This document shows positions 35,069 through 43,369 of a stretch of DNA of 64,000 nucleotides, in pieces (the first letter of the stretch is position 1; each line of letters starts with the position of its first letter). The notes under the pieces are model-generated. The model had not been told where the DNA came from and searched no databases. It worked only from the letters and a program-made list of their open reading frames with translations. Both the position numbers and the translations under genes were made by a program. The DNA is from Arthrobacter gandavensis (GTDB taxonomy: Bacteria > Actinomycetota > Actinomycetes > Actinomycetales > Micrococcaceae), in the NCBI RefSeq assembly GCF_015355785.1, contig NZ_JADKYW010000005.1, positions 1,346,908 to 1,410,907 on the forward strand. The letters are read 5' to 3'.

Positions 35069-35620
35069 CTAGTTTCGCAGGTCCGCCGGAAGGGACCGGT
35101 GCGTCTTCCAAGCATGGAGCATCTGGTCCCTCGTGCCGCCGGGATGGGCTGCATGCCAGTCCCGCGAGAAGCGGTTGAGTTCAAACTGCGGGCCGATCGG
35201 CCGCGTGGCAGCGTCCCGGGTGGCGTGCCAGTGGTCCAGCGCGGCGGCCAGTGTTGCCGTTCCGTCGTTGGCAGCGAAGAACTCCCGCATGGGCGCATCG
35301 AACCTGAATCCGGGACCCAGGGCATTGACGAAGAATTCCCGCAGCACCTGGGTACAGGGATGTCCCGCCGGGATGACGGTGTGGATGGTCAGCGGAGGAA
35401 CCAGACGCTCCCGGGGCGCGCGTGGCCGGGCGGCATCCGGAGGCAGCGGTGCGCCGGCCAGGAACGCGGCTATCCGCTCGGTGAGGTGGTCCTTCGAGCC
35501 GGCAGCGGATAATTCCTGCGCACGGGCAAATGCCTGCAGCTCTTCCTTCAGCCAGTACCAGCGGCGGAATTCCTCCGGCCCGAGCGAAGGGGCGAGGGCG
35601 GGGCGTTCCGTAGCTGTCAC
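35069..35620 (-). CDS. SAP-domain / DUF6434 protein
   Basis: The product is about 183 aa from GTG 35620. The N-terminal SAP-like helix-extended-helix (FRRWYWLKEELQAFARAQELSAAGSKDHLTERIAAFLAG, about 14-52) is a nucleic-acid-binding type of motif. The C-terminal DUF6434-type domain has REFFVNALGPGFRFDAPMREFFAANDGTATLAAALDHW and FELNRFSRDWHAAHPGG. The pairing is common in bacteria; the function is unknown. It ends opposite the CoA-binding gene. Confidence 0.8.
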   Translation of the reverse strand: MTATERPALAPSLGPEEFRRWYWLKEELQAFARAQELSAAGSKDHLTERIAAFLAGAPLPPDAARPRAPRERLVPPLTIHTVIPAGHPCTQVLREFFVNALGPGFRFDAPMREFFAANDGTATLAAALDHWHATRDAATRPIGPQFELNRFSRDWHAAHPGGTRDQMLHAWKTHRSLPADLRN

Positions 35621-35835
35621 GTTCCCATCCTCGCGTACCGGCCGGAGAAACGGCGTTCCCGCGCCGCGTCCGGCCCAAGTGTTTTCAGGAGGTTCCGCGG
35701 AGGTCGGGACAGGACGCGCGGCGGACGTAACAAAACGGATTGTGACGCCGATGTACGTCACGCACTGACGCATTCGGACGTGCAGGGAAATGTTCTGGCC
35801 CCGCCGGGGCGCGGGCGGTTTAGATAGTGGCGTAA

Positions 35836-35933
35836 CCATCCAGAGCGGCTGAGAGACCTGGCTCCGTGACGCCGCAGCAACCCCCTTCCGCGGGCAACCG
35901 CCGAAGCAGGGTGCTACCGCCAGGACCGATGGA
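35836..35933 (+). ncRNA. SAM-I (S-box) riboswitch leading met transport/monooxygenase operon
   Basis: CCATC (35836-35840) pairs with GATGG (35928-35932). The core contains AGAGCGGCTGAGAGACCTGG, GCCGCAGCAACC, a GCGGG hairpin arm and GGTGCTACCGCCAGGACC. It shares most core bases with the minus-strand S-box at 31371-31528 but has a shorter P3/P4 arm. The first gene starts about 108 bases downstream, leaving room for a separate expression platform. Confidence 0.92.
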
Positions 35934-35976
35934 GAAGCACCTGCTCTTATCCGGTCCGCGTTCCCCGTGCCCTGAG

Positions 35977-36020
35977 GCCCGGGAGCCGGCCCTTCCTGCA
36001 GAGTGCGCCTCTTCCCGGGC
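35977..36020 (+). terminator. Candidate expression-platform stem-loop
   Basis: GCCCGGGA (35977-35984) and TCCCGGGC (36013-36020) form a perfect 8-bp stem between the S-box and metN. No long T-run follows (TTAGACC), so it could be a weak terminator or a fold that exposes or hides the AGGAGG just downstream. Its role in riboswitch readout is inferred. Confidence 0.5.
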
Positions 36021-36040
36021 TTAGACCGCAGGAGGACAGC

Positions 36041-36829
36041 ATGATCCGGATAGACAACGTCTCTACCGTCTTCGGGGGCGGTGAAACGACCTTCACCGCA
36101 GTGGACAACGTCAGCCTGTCCATTCCCACAGGAAGCATCCAGGGCATCATCGGCTTCTCCGGCGCCGGCAAGTCCACCCTGCTGCGCAACATCAACCTGC
36201 TGGAACGGCCCACCGCCGGCCGGGTGCTCGTGGACGGCGCAGACCTCACACAGCTGGCCGACCGCGAGCTGCGCGAGGCCCGGCATGAGATCGGCATGAT
36301 CTTCCAGCACTTCAACCTGCTCAACAACCGCACCGCAGTGCAGAACGTCGAACTGTCGCTGAAGTTCGCCGGAGTGAAGAGCGCCGCCGAACGGCGCACC
36401 CGGGCACTGGAGGCGCTCGCCGTCGTCGATCTTTCGGAGAAGGCGGACACTTACCCGGCCAAGCTTTCCGGCGGGCAGAAGCAGCGCGTGGCCATTGCCC
36501 GAGCCCTGGCTACCCGGCCCAAGGTGCTGCTGTGCGATGAGCCGACCTCCGCCGTCGACCCGCGGACCACGGCTTCGGTGCTGCAGTACCTCAGCGACGT
36601 CAATGCCCGGTTCGGCATCACGATTGTGGTGGTGACCCACGAAATGAACGTCATCAAGGCCATCGCGGACAACGTGGCCGTCATGGAGGAGGGCCGGGTG
36701 GTGGAGCAGTTCGCGCTCGCGGAACTGGACCGCCTCGGTTTTACGCCGTCCACGGCGATAGGCCGGTACCTCATCTCGGATGAGATCAGCCTGGACCGCG
36801 CCGCCCGGGAAGGAGCCCGCGTTGCTTGA
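36041..36829 (+). CDS. Methionine-type ABC transporter ATP-binding protein (short MetN)
   Basis: The 262-aa ATPase has Walker A GFSGAGKST (38-46), IFQHFNLLNNRTAVQNVELSL (Q-loop), signature KLSGGQKQRVAIARAL and Walker B VLLCDEPTSAVD. The opening MIRIDNVSTVF and the QHFNLL motif are MetN-like. Canonical MetN has about 340 aa, with a C-terminal regulatory domain that senses methionine; here it is absent. The imported compound may therefore be an organosulfur substrate rather than methionine. GGAGG precedes ATG 36041. Confidence 0.88.
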   Translation: MIRIDNVSTVFGGGETTFTAVDNVSLSIPTGSIQGIIGFSGAGKSTLLRNINLLERPTAGRVLVDGADLTQLADRELREARHEIGMIFQHFNLLNNRTAVQNVELSLKFAGVKSAAERRTRALEALAVVDLSEKADTYPAKLSGGQKQRVAIARALATRPKVLLCDEPTSAVDPRTTASVLQYLSDVNARFGITIVVVTHEMNVIKAIADNVAVMEEGRVVEQFALAELDRLGFTPSTAIGRYLISDEISLDRAAREGARVA

Positions 36830-37487
36830 GCGTATTGCCGAAGTCTGGCCGGAACTGCTCGCTGCCCTGGGACAGACCGGCACCATGCTGCTGGTGGCTA
36901 TTCCGCTGGCGGTACTGATCGGCACCCCGCTGGGGGTTCTCATCTACGCGCTCGGCCCGGACGGCCTGAGCCACAAGCCGCGGCTTCACCGGATCCTGGA
37001 CTCGCTGGTGAACCTGGTGCGGTCCTTTCCGTTCCTGATCCTGCTGATAGCCATCATCCCGTTCACCCGGTTCGTGGTGGGAACCACCATCGGCACCGCA
37101 GCCGTGATCGTCCCGCTGACCATTAACGCCATCCCCTACTTCGCCCGCTTCGTGGAACAAAACATCATCGCGCTCGGCGGCGGCGTGGTGGAAGCGGCCC
37201 GGTCCATGGGAGCCTCCCGCGGACAGATCGTGCGGGACGTCCTGCTGGTCGAAGCCCGTCCGGCGCTGATCAGCTCCATCACCATCATGACCGTCAGCTT
37301 CATCTCCTACTCCGCGATGGCCGGCCTGGTGGGAGGCGGCGGAATCGGCGATTTCGCCATCCGGTACGGCTACTACCGCTATGAGACCGGGCTGATGCTC
37401 ACCGCCATCGTGCTGATGGTCCTGCTGGTCCAGGCCGTGCAGCTGGGCGGTTCCTGGCTCTCCCGCCGCGCTGACAAGCGCCTCTAA
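36822..37487 (+). CDS. Methionine-type ABC transporter permease
   Basis: The product is about 221 aa from TTG 36822, seven bases after GGAAGGAG; it overlaps the ATPase stop by eight bases. It has five predicted helices. MetI-like features are LLAALGQTGTMLLVAIPLAVLIGTPLGVL, VRSFPFLILLIAIIPFTR, and the EAA loop VVEAARSMGASRGQIVRDVLLVEARPALI. It completes an importer with the ATPase and the binding protein at 40168. Confidence 0.88.
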   Translation: MLERIAEVWPELLAALGQTGTMLLVAIPLAVLIGTPLGVLIYALGPDGLSHKPRLHRILDSLVNLVRSFPFLILLIAIIPFTRFVVGTTIGTAAVIVPLTINAIPYFARFVEQNIIALGGGVVEAARSMGASRGQIVRDVLLVEARPALISSITIMTVSFISYSAMAGLVGGGGIGDFAIRYGYYRYETGLMLTAIVLMVLLVQAVQLGGSWLSRRADKRL

Positions 37488-37507
37488 CTTCTATCGAAAG
37501 CTTTGCC

Positions 37508-38926
37508 ATGACTATTCCAAGTACCCGTTTTGCCGGGCCGCGACCACGCCTGCTGCTGAACGCCTTCCTGATGAACACCACCAGCCACATCCGCGGCGGG
37601 CAATGGCGGCACCCGGACGCCGAACAGCACCGCTTCAACGAGCTGTCCTTCTGGACGGACCTGGGCCGCCAGCTGGAAGCCGCGAAGTTCGACGCCCTCT
37701 TCTTCGCCGACGTCGTAGGCCTGTACGGCAACCACGACGGCGGGTGGGCCTCCCATGTGCGCCGCGGCCTGCAGGTGCCGGCCAACGACCCGCTGCTGCT
37801 GCTCGCCGCGCTCTCCGGCGCCACCCGGGATATTGGCCTGGCAGCGACGTCGTCCGTGGTGCAGAGCCACCCGTTCCAGTTCGCCCGGCAGCTCTCCACG
37901 CTGGACCACCTCTCGGGCGGCCGGGCAGGCTGGAACATCGTCACGTCCGTACTGGAGAACGCGCACCGCAACTTCGGCGGCGACGGGCTCACCGAACACG
38001 ACCGGCGCTATGACTGGGCGGACGAATATACCGACGCCGTCTACAAGCTCTGGGAAGGGTCCTGGGATGAGGGCGCGTTCCTCCAGGACAAGGACGCCGG
38101 TGTCCACGCGGACCCGGACAAGGTCCACAAGATCCACCACCGCGGCGAGCGGTACTCGATTGACGGCCCGCACCTGAGCTCACCGTCCCCGCAGCGCACC
38201 CCGGTACTCTTCCAAGCCGGCAGCTCCGGGCGGGGGCAGCAGTTCGCAGCCTCCAACGCCGAGGCAACCTTCATCTTCGCGCCCAACCCTGCCCACGCCG
38301 CGAAGGTTGCAGCCGGAGTCCGGGCCCGCGCCGTGGAAGCCGGACGGCTGCCGGATGACATCAAGGTGTTCACCGGCCTGTCCTTTGTGGTGGGCGGCTC
38401 CGAAGCCGAGGCGCAGCGCAAAAAGGCGGAGCTGGACGAGTTCCTGGACCTCGACGCCGTGATCGCCCATATTGGCGGCGGCCTGGGGATCGACCTCGGC
38501 GGGCTGGACCTGGATACCCCGCTTGGAGACGTGCAGACCGAAGGCGGGCGCGGCGTGCTGCAGGCCATCATCGACTCCACCCCGGGAGGAAACCCCACCC
38601 TGGCGGACGTCGCCCGGTACCGTACCGAAGCGCAGCAGATCACGGGCACCCCGGAACAGATTGCCGACGAACTTGAACGCTGGCAGGACGCCGGCGTGGA
38701 CGGCATCAACATCATCAACGCCATCCTGCCCGGCTCCTACACGGACTTCATCGACGGGGTGCTGCCCGAACTGCGCAGCCGCGGCCTGGCCCAAAGTGAA
38801 TACGCTCCGGGCACGCTGCGCGAGAAGCTTTTCGGCGCCGGTCCGCTGCTGAACGACCGCCACCGTGCCGCCGCATTCCGCGGAGCCTTTTCGAACACCC
38901 TTGCGACGTCAGGAGCCAACCGATGA
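37508..38926 (+). CDS. NtaA/SnaA/DszA-family FMN-dependent monooxygenase
   Basis: The 472-aa LLM-class flavoenzyme has LLLNAFLMNTTSHIRGGQWRHPDAEQHRFNELSFW, QVPANDPLLLLAALSG, RQLSTLDHLSGGRAGWNIVTSVLENAHRNFG and SPQRTPVLFQAGSSGRG. It differs from the DmoA-like enzyme at 31910 mainly in the N-terminal and substrate-loop regions. It sits between the permease and an acyl-CoA-dehydrogenase-like enzyme. Overlap with the next gene (ATGA) implies coupled synthesis. A likely role is oxidative C-S bond cleavage. Confidence 0.87.
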   Translation: MTIPSTRFAGPRPRLLLNAFLMNTTSHIRGGQWRHPDAEQHRFNELSFWTDLGRQLEAAKFDALFFADVVGLYGNHDGGWASHVRRGLQVPANDPLLLLAALSGATRDIGLAATSSVVQSHPFQFARQLSTLDHLSGGRAGWNIVTSVLENAHRNFGGDGLTEHDRRYDWADEYTDAVYKLWEGSWDEGAFLQDKDAGVHADPDKVHKIHHRGERYSIDGPHLSSPSPQRTPVLFQAGSSGRGQQFAASNAEATFIFAPNPAHAAKVAAGVRARAVEAGRLPDDIKVFTGLSFVVGGSEAEAQRKKAELDEFLDLDAVIAHIGGGLGIDLGGLDLDTPLGDVQTEGGRGVLQAIIDSTPGGNPTLADVARYRTEAQQITGTPEQIADELERWQDAGVDGINIINAILPGSYTDFIDGVLPELRSRGLAQSEYAPGTLREKLFGAGPLLNDRHRAAAFRGAFSNTLATSGANR

Positions 38927-40137
38927 CCGCCAGCCTGCTCACCCGCTACGGCCATACCCCGGCCGCGGAGACGGCCCGCTGGTTCTCCGTCGCTGGCGAG
39001 GTCGCCGCAATCCTCGGCGCGGACGCCCTGGAACGTGACGCCGCCAACAAGCCGCCGTTCACGGAAGTCGAAATCCTCCGCCGGTCCGGGCTGCTGCCGC
39101 TGACCATTCCGGCCCGCTTCGGCGGTGCCGGAATCAGCTGGAGCACCGCGTTCGAGATCGTCCAGCGGGTGGCCCGGACGGACAACTCGATAGGCCAGCT
39201 GCTGGGCTACCACTACATTTTCCAGGCCTTCCCCTACATCGACCTGGATCCGGAGCGGGGTCAGGACCTCGCGGACGAGTGCCTGCGCCACCAGTGGCTC
39301 TGGTCCTCCACCGGTACACCCCAGGGTCCCCAGGCCACAGCCGTCCGCACGGAAGGCGGCTATCTGGTCACCGGAAGGAAACCGTTTGCCACCGGCAGCC
39401 GGGTGGCGGACAGAATCTATGCGAGGGCAGTGCTCGACGGCGGCGACAGGCTGGCGCTTGTCATCGACACCGCCTCCGAGGGAGTGGTGCGCCACGATGA
39501 CTGGGACGTCCTGGGCTCCAGGCTCACTGCCACGAACACCATCGAGTTCCGCGACGTGTTTGTGCCGGACTCCGCGGTGATCACCAACCTGGGAACGCAC
39601 GACGGCGAACGTCTTCCGCACCAGGTCCTCACCACACCGGCGTTCCAGCTGCTCTTCGCCCACGCGTACCTCGCCGCCGCGGAAGGCGCCGTCCTCGCCG
39701 CCCGGAACTACACCCTGGGCACCGCCCGGCCGTGGTTCCACGCGGAGGTGGCATCGGCGTCGGACGATCCGTTTATCCAGAATCACTACGGATCCTTCGC
39801 CGCCAGGCTCCAGGCGCTGGCCGCCGTCGTCGAGCAGGCCACCACCGCCCTGCAGTGGGCCTTTGACGCCGGGGACTCGCTCACCGCTGCGGACCGGGCC
39901 GGGGTCGCCGAACAGATCGCCGCCGCGAAGATCACCGCGCACGAGGTGTCGCTCGATGTCACGGCGCGGATCTTCGACGTCACCGGTGCCCGGGCAGCCG
40001 GAAGCAAGTACGGGTTCGACCGGTACTGGCGGGACGTCCGCACCCACACCCTGCATGACCCCGTCGCCTGGAAATACAACGAACTGGGCCGGTTCTTCCT
40101 CAATGGGACCGAACCGGTTCCCTCCGCCTACCGCTAA
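38923..40137 (+). CDS. Acyl-CoA dehydrogenase-fold flavoprotein (SfnB/DszC-like)
   Basis: The 404-aa protein has the acyl-CoA dehydrogenase fold: an N-terminal helical domain, TIPARFGGAGISWSTAFEIVQRVARTDNSIGQLLGYHY, a middle GYLVTGRKPFATGSRVADRIYARAVLDGG strand domain, and a C-terminal helical bundle ending KYGFDRYWRDVRTHTLHDP. The catalytic Glu of true dehydrogenases is not evident. This fits the sulfur-acquisition oxidoreductases SfnB and DszC, which are flavin monooxygenases. It probably acts with the preceding LLM enzyme. Confidence 0.85.
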   Translation: MTASLLTRYGHTPAAETARWFSVAGEVAAILGADALERDAANKPPFTEVEILRRSGLLPLTIPARFGGAGISWSTAFEIVQRVARTDNSIGQLLGYHYIFQAFPYIDLDPERGQDLADECLRHQWLWSSTGTPQGPQATAVRTEGGYLVTGRKPFATGSRVADRIYARAVLDGGDRLALVIDTASEGVVRHDDWDVLGSRLTATNTIEFRDVFVPDSAVITNLGTHDGERLPHQVLTTPAFQLLFAHAYLAAAEGAVLAARNYTLGTARPWFHAEVASASDDPFIQNHYGSFAARLQALAAVVEQATTALQWAFDAGDSLTAADRAGVAEQIAAAKITAHEVSLDVTARIFDVTGARAAGSKYGFDRYWRDVRTHTLHDPVAWKYNELGRFFLNGTEPVPSAYR

Positions 40138-40167
40138 ACCACCCGCACTCTTTCTTAAGGACCATCC

Positions 40168-41043
40168 ATGGAACGCAGGAACTTCCTCAAACTCGCACTT
40201 GCCGGCGCCGGAACCGCTTCACTGGCCGCCGCCACCGGCTGCGGCCTGACCGGCGGGGCCTCCGCGTCTGGGGACAAGACCATCAAGATCATCGCCACCG
40301 AATCGGCGCCCTACCAGGAACCCACCAAGATCGCCGCCGAGCTGCTCAAGGCCAAGGGGTGGACGCTGGAAGCCACCTACGTCACGGACATCATCCAGCC
40401 GAACCTCGCGGTCTCCAACGGCGAATTCGACGCCAACTACTTCCAGCACGGCGCGTACCTGCAGCAGTTCAACGTGGACCAGAAGCTGGAAGTGCAGCCG
40501 CTGTTCTACGTCTACGGGTCGCCGGCCGGGATCTGGTCCAAGCGCTACACAAGTCTGCAGGACCTGCCCGACGGCGCCCGGATCGCCCTGCCGGTGGACC
40601 CGGCCAACAACGGACGCGGGCTGGTGCTGCTGCGGGACGCCGGGCTGCTGGAACTCAAGGACGGAGTGGGCGTCATCCACACGTCGCAGGAGAGCATCAC
40701 GGCCAATCCGAAGAACTTCGAGTTCGTGGAGGTGGACCAGCAGTCGCTGTCCAAGACGCTGCCGGACGTGGATGCCGGGTTCCTGTTCGTGCGGCTTGCC
40801 GCGGAAATTGGTCTATTCCCCAGTGACGCACTGGCGTTTGAAAAGGAAGCGGACCAGATTCCGTTCCGCTGCGTGGTCGCCGGAACCGCCGCGTTCGCGG
40901 ACTCCGAGAAAGCGCGCGTGCTGCAGGAGGCGTACCAGTCACCCGAAGTGAGGGAGTGGTTCGCCGGCTACCTTGACGGTGTGCTGCCCACTCCCTGGGA
41001 CGCGGACCCGCTGGAGGAACTCGACGCCTGGTGGCAGGCCTAG
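40168..41043 (+). CDS. MetQ/NlpA-family substrate-binding lipoprotein
   Basis: The 291-aa product has an N-terminus with RRNFLKLALAGAGTASL, a twin-arginine-like signal, and a cysteine at residue 26 (ATGC) as lipidation site; the lipobox is slightly atypical. The mature part shows the NlpA family pattern: KIIATESAPYQEPTKIAAELLKAKGW, NLAVSNGEFDANYFQHGAYLQQFN, RIALPVDPANNGRGLVLLRDAGLL. It is the binding protein for the ATPase and permease at 36041-37487. It is the last gene of the S-box operon; its stop overlaps that of the DUF1206 gene. Confidence 0.9.
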   Translation: MERRNFLKLALAGAGTASLAAATGCGLTGGASASGDKTIKIIATESAPYQEPTKIAAELLKAKGWTLEATYVTDIIQPNLAVSNGEFDANYFQHGAYLQQFNVDQKLEVQPLFYVYGSPAGIWSKRYTSLQDLPDGARIALPVDPANNGRGLVLLRDAGLLELKDGVGVIHTSQESITANPKNFEFVEVDQQSLSKTLPDVDAGFLFVRLAAEIGLFPSDALAFEKEADQIPFRCVVAGTAAFADSEKARVLQEAYQSPEVREWFAGYLDGVLPTPWDADPLEELDAWWQA

Positions 41044-41861
41044 AGTTTGCCGAACCGGGACCGGATCAGGGCCATGTACAGGCCGTAGAGGATCAGGCCA
41101 ATACCGACGGCGCCCAGCACCAGCCAGCCCAGCGGTGCCTCAAGCAGGGCGCGCAGGGCGCCGTCGAGGCCGGTGGACTTCTCCGGATCCGCGGTTACGG
41201 CCGCAGCGATCACCAGTCCGCCAAGGATCACCAGGGAGATGCCCTTGGCCACGAAGCCGGCGATTCCGGTGGCGGTGGCCGTACGCTGCCAGGTCCGGCC
41301 GGGAACTGCCTTCAGGTCATGGCGGAATCTGCGGGTAACACCCTTGAAGATGAAGTAGAAGCCGATTCCGGCGACCACGGCACCGGCCAGGCCCACCACC
41401 AGCTGGCCGGCGGGCTGGCTGAGCACCCGGCCGGTCCAGGTGACCTGGCTCTGCCCGCTGTCGCTGGAGCCGCCCAGGGCGAAGATACCGAAGCTGACGC
41501 CGATGGCTCCGTACACCACGGCCGAGCCGGCGTCGGAGGCGCGCTTCTTCCAGACCTCCTTGCGGTCTTCGCCGGAGTCCAGGAAAACGCGGGACGCCTG
41601 GAACAGCGCCAGCGCCAGGCAGCCGAGGAAGCAGGCCCAGATCAGGAAGATGCCGCCCGGCTGGTCCGCCAGCGCTGACACGGCACCGGATGAATCGGCG
41701 TCGCCCCCGCCGCCACTCGCGATCTGCAGGGCAATGATGCCGATCAGTGCGTGCAGCAGCCCGCTGGCAACATATCCCATGCGGGCTGCGCGTTCGAACG
41801 ACTTCGAGTCGGCTGCCCGCTCCGCCGCCTGGGCAACCCTGCCCTGGCGTGTGCCTTCCAT
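41040..41861 (-). CDS. DUF1206 membrane protein
   Basis: The product is about 273 aa from ATG 41861; a TTG at 41867 has better spacing to GGAGG. It contains three tandem DUF1206 units, each with two helices: FERAARMGYVASGLLHALIGIIAL, then GSAVVYGAIGVSFGIFALG, then TGIAGFVAKGISLVILGGLVIAAAV. This three-repeat, six-helix plan is typical. The function is unknown. Confidence 0.88.
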   Translation of the reverse strand: MEGTRQGRVAQAAERAADSKSFERAARMGYVASGLLHALIGIIALQIASGGGGDADSSGAVSALADQPGGIFLIWACFLGCLALALFQASRVFLDSGEDRKEVWKKRASDAGSAVVYGAIGVSFGIFALGGSSDSGQSQVTWTGRVLSQPAGQLVVGLAGAVVAGIGFYFIFKGVTRRFRHDLKAVPGRTWQRTATATGIAGFVAKGISLVILGGLVIAAAVTADPEKSTGLDGALRALLEAPLGWLVLGAVGIGLILYGLYMALIRSRFGKL

Positions 41862-41987
41862 GCCCAATGTGTCCTCCAATGCCGCGGTCTGCCTAGGGGG
41901 GCCGCCACTTAGTTCGTGTGCTTAGTGATCTGGTTCCATCCTGCCATCTGTAGTGCACCGGGACCTACGCCGGGCTAAGGTCGGTTC

Positions 41988-42380
41988 ATGGACGCCGCAT
42001 CACTGAGGCAGTACTGCCTGTCCCTGACCGGATCATACGAAGACTTCCCCTTCGGCCCGGAAACCTCGGTGTTCAAGGTGCGGGCCGGCGGCCCCGCCCG
42101 CCCCACGAAGATGTTTGCCATGAGCACACTGGAGGCGGATCCCCTGCTGGTCAGCCTTAAGTGCGAACCCGAACTGGCGCTCCAGCTGCGGGCGGCGCAC
42201 CCGGAAATTTGCGGTGCCTGGCACATGAATAAGACGCACTGGAACCAGCTGGACCTCACCGGATCACTCGAGGAAGAACTGGTGCGGAACCTGGTGGAGG
42301 ACTCCTATGACCTGGTGGTGGCGTCGCTGCCGCGCCGGGACCGTGAATCGCTGGCCTGGAAGGGACTGGCTGGGGGATGA
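41988..42380 (+). CDS. MmcQ/YjbR family protein
   Basis: The 130-aa protein has the opening LRQYCLSLTGSYEDFPFGPETSVFKV, KMFAMSTLEADPLLVSLKCEPELALQLRAAHPEI, and HMNKTHWNQLDLTGSLEEELVRNLVEDSYDLVVASLPRR. This is the YjbR fold (CyaY-like), often described as DNA-binding, though the evidence for that is thin. It overlaps the next gene by four bases. Confidence 0.9.
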   Translation: MDAASLRQYCLSLTGSYEDFPFGPETSVFKVRAGGPARPTKMFAMSTLEADPLLVSLKCEPELALQLRAAHPEICGAWHMNKTHWNQLDLTGSLEEELVRNLVEDSYDLVVASLPRRDRESLAWKGLAGG

Positions 42381-42937
42381 AGCCGCTCACCTACCCGGAT
42401 TCAGGTTTCACCGAACGGCCGTATCCTGCTCCGCTGGAGGACGGTTGGCCTGAGGGGTATCGGCTGGTGCTGCGGTCCGAACCCGTGGATGTCCCGGATC
42501 CGGCCGCGGGATTCCTTCGGCTGGCCGACGGCGTACTGGGCTGGAACCTGCACCGCGGCAGCGGGCTGCGGGTTGCCGCGGAGACACCGCGGGCTGCCGC
42601 AGGCGTGGAGATGGCCTCCGGAGTTGGACTGGGTCCGTTGCGCTGGCACGCGCCCTGCCGGGTGTTGTGGGCGGCCGAGCCGGTGCTCGACGGCGGTGTG
42701 CCGGTGGTGGGGCAACGCGCGGGATTCGGGTACGGAACCCTCCGCGGGCATCCCGAGGCGGGCGAGGAGGGGTTCTACGCGGAGCTCACTTCGGACGGGC
42801 AGCTGTTTTTCCGGGTTGCTGCTTACAGCAGGCCGGCCAACTGGCTGGTGGCAGTGGGCGGTCCGGCCAACCGGTGGACACAGGAGCTAATCACCCGGCG
42901 CTACTTCCGGGCCGCCCGGCGTCTTGCTGGTGGTTAG
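42377..42937 (+). CDS. DUF1990 family protein
   Basis: The 186-aa protein has LTYPDSGFTERPYPAPLEDGWP at the N-terminus and GFGYGTLRGHPEAGEEGFYAEL and VAAYSRPANWLVAVGGPANRWTQELITRRY in the C-terminal half. These are the DUF1990 signature regions, also seen in a plant relative. It is probably a START/SRPBCC-like fold; the function is unknown. Its tail overlaps a minus-strand gene by 47 bp. Confidence 0.88.
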   Translation: MKPLTYPDSGFTERPYPAPLEDGWPEGYRLVLRSEPVDVPDPAAGFLRLADGVLGWNLHRGSGLRVAAETPRAAAGVEMASGVGLGPLRWHAPCRVLWAAEPVLDGGVPVVGQRAGFGYGTLRGHPEAGEEGFYAELTSDGQLFFRVAAYSRPANWLVAVGGPANRWTQELITRRYFRAARRLAGG

Positions 42938-43331
42938 CTGCCGCCTCTGAGCGGGGCTGAAAGAGGTTGCGGGCGAAGTTGAACGCCAGCAGCGAGGGCA
43001 GGCCGGTGCTGATGGTTGGCTGGTCAAGGGCGAGTCCCACTAGGAGCAGGACGACGCAGACGCACAGCATGACCTGGTTGAACGTGCGGTAGCCGCCGTC
43101 CCGCAGGACAAGTTTTTCGGGCTCGGGGACCCGCCGGTACTGGACCAGGCACCAGATGCTGCCCGCAATGCCGAAGACACCGCACCCCGCCGCGATCCAA
43201 GGAACCGCGGCATCGTAGCCGCCGCCGTCGGGCAGATAGGGAAGGTTCACTGCCACTGACACGGTTCCCATGAGGAGCAGCAGCAACCCAAGAAGCAGCA
43301 GCGCGCGTCTGCTGCGTGCAGCTGCAGTCAT
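42891..43331 (-). CDS. Small four-helix membrane protein
   Basis: The 146-aa product starts at ATG 43331 after AAGGGGG. Four hydrophobic segments are visible: about 10-30, 43-64, 87-104 and 108-125. The loop between the second pair contains QYRRVPEPEKLVLRDGGYRTFNQV. There is no recognised family. The C-terminal end is read across the DUF1990 gene end and is low complexity. Confidence 0.6.
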   Translation of the reverse strand: MTAAARSRRALLLLGLLLLLMGTVSVAVNLPYLPDGGGYDAAVPWIAAGCGVFGIAGSIWCLVQYRRVPEPEKLVLRDGGYRTFNQVMLCVCVVLLLVGLALDQPTISTGLPSLLAFNFARNLFQPRSEAAANHQQDAGRPGSSAG

Positions 43332-43369
43332 TCTCGGCCCCCTTCGAAAGCTGAGCCGACCGTACCAGA

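Noticed and set aside
35621..36943. Minus-strand extension of the SAP/DUF6434 gene to 624 codons
   Set aside because: The added part lies opposite metN and the S-box leader; GTG 35620 with its own Shine-Dalgarno matches the start of the SAP domain.
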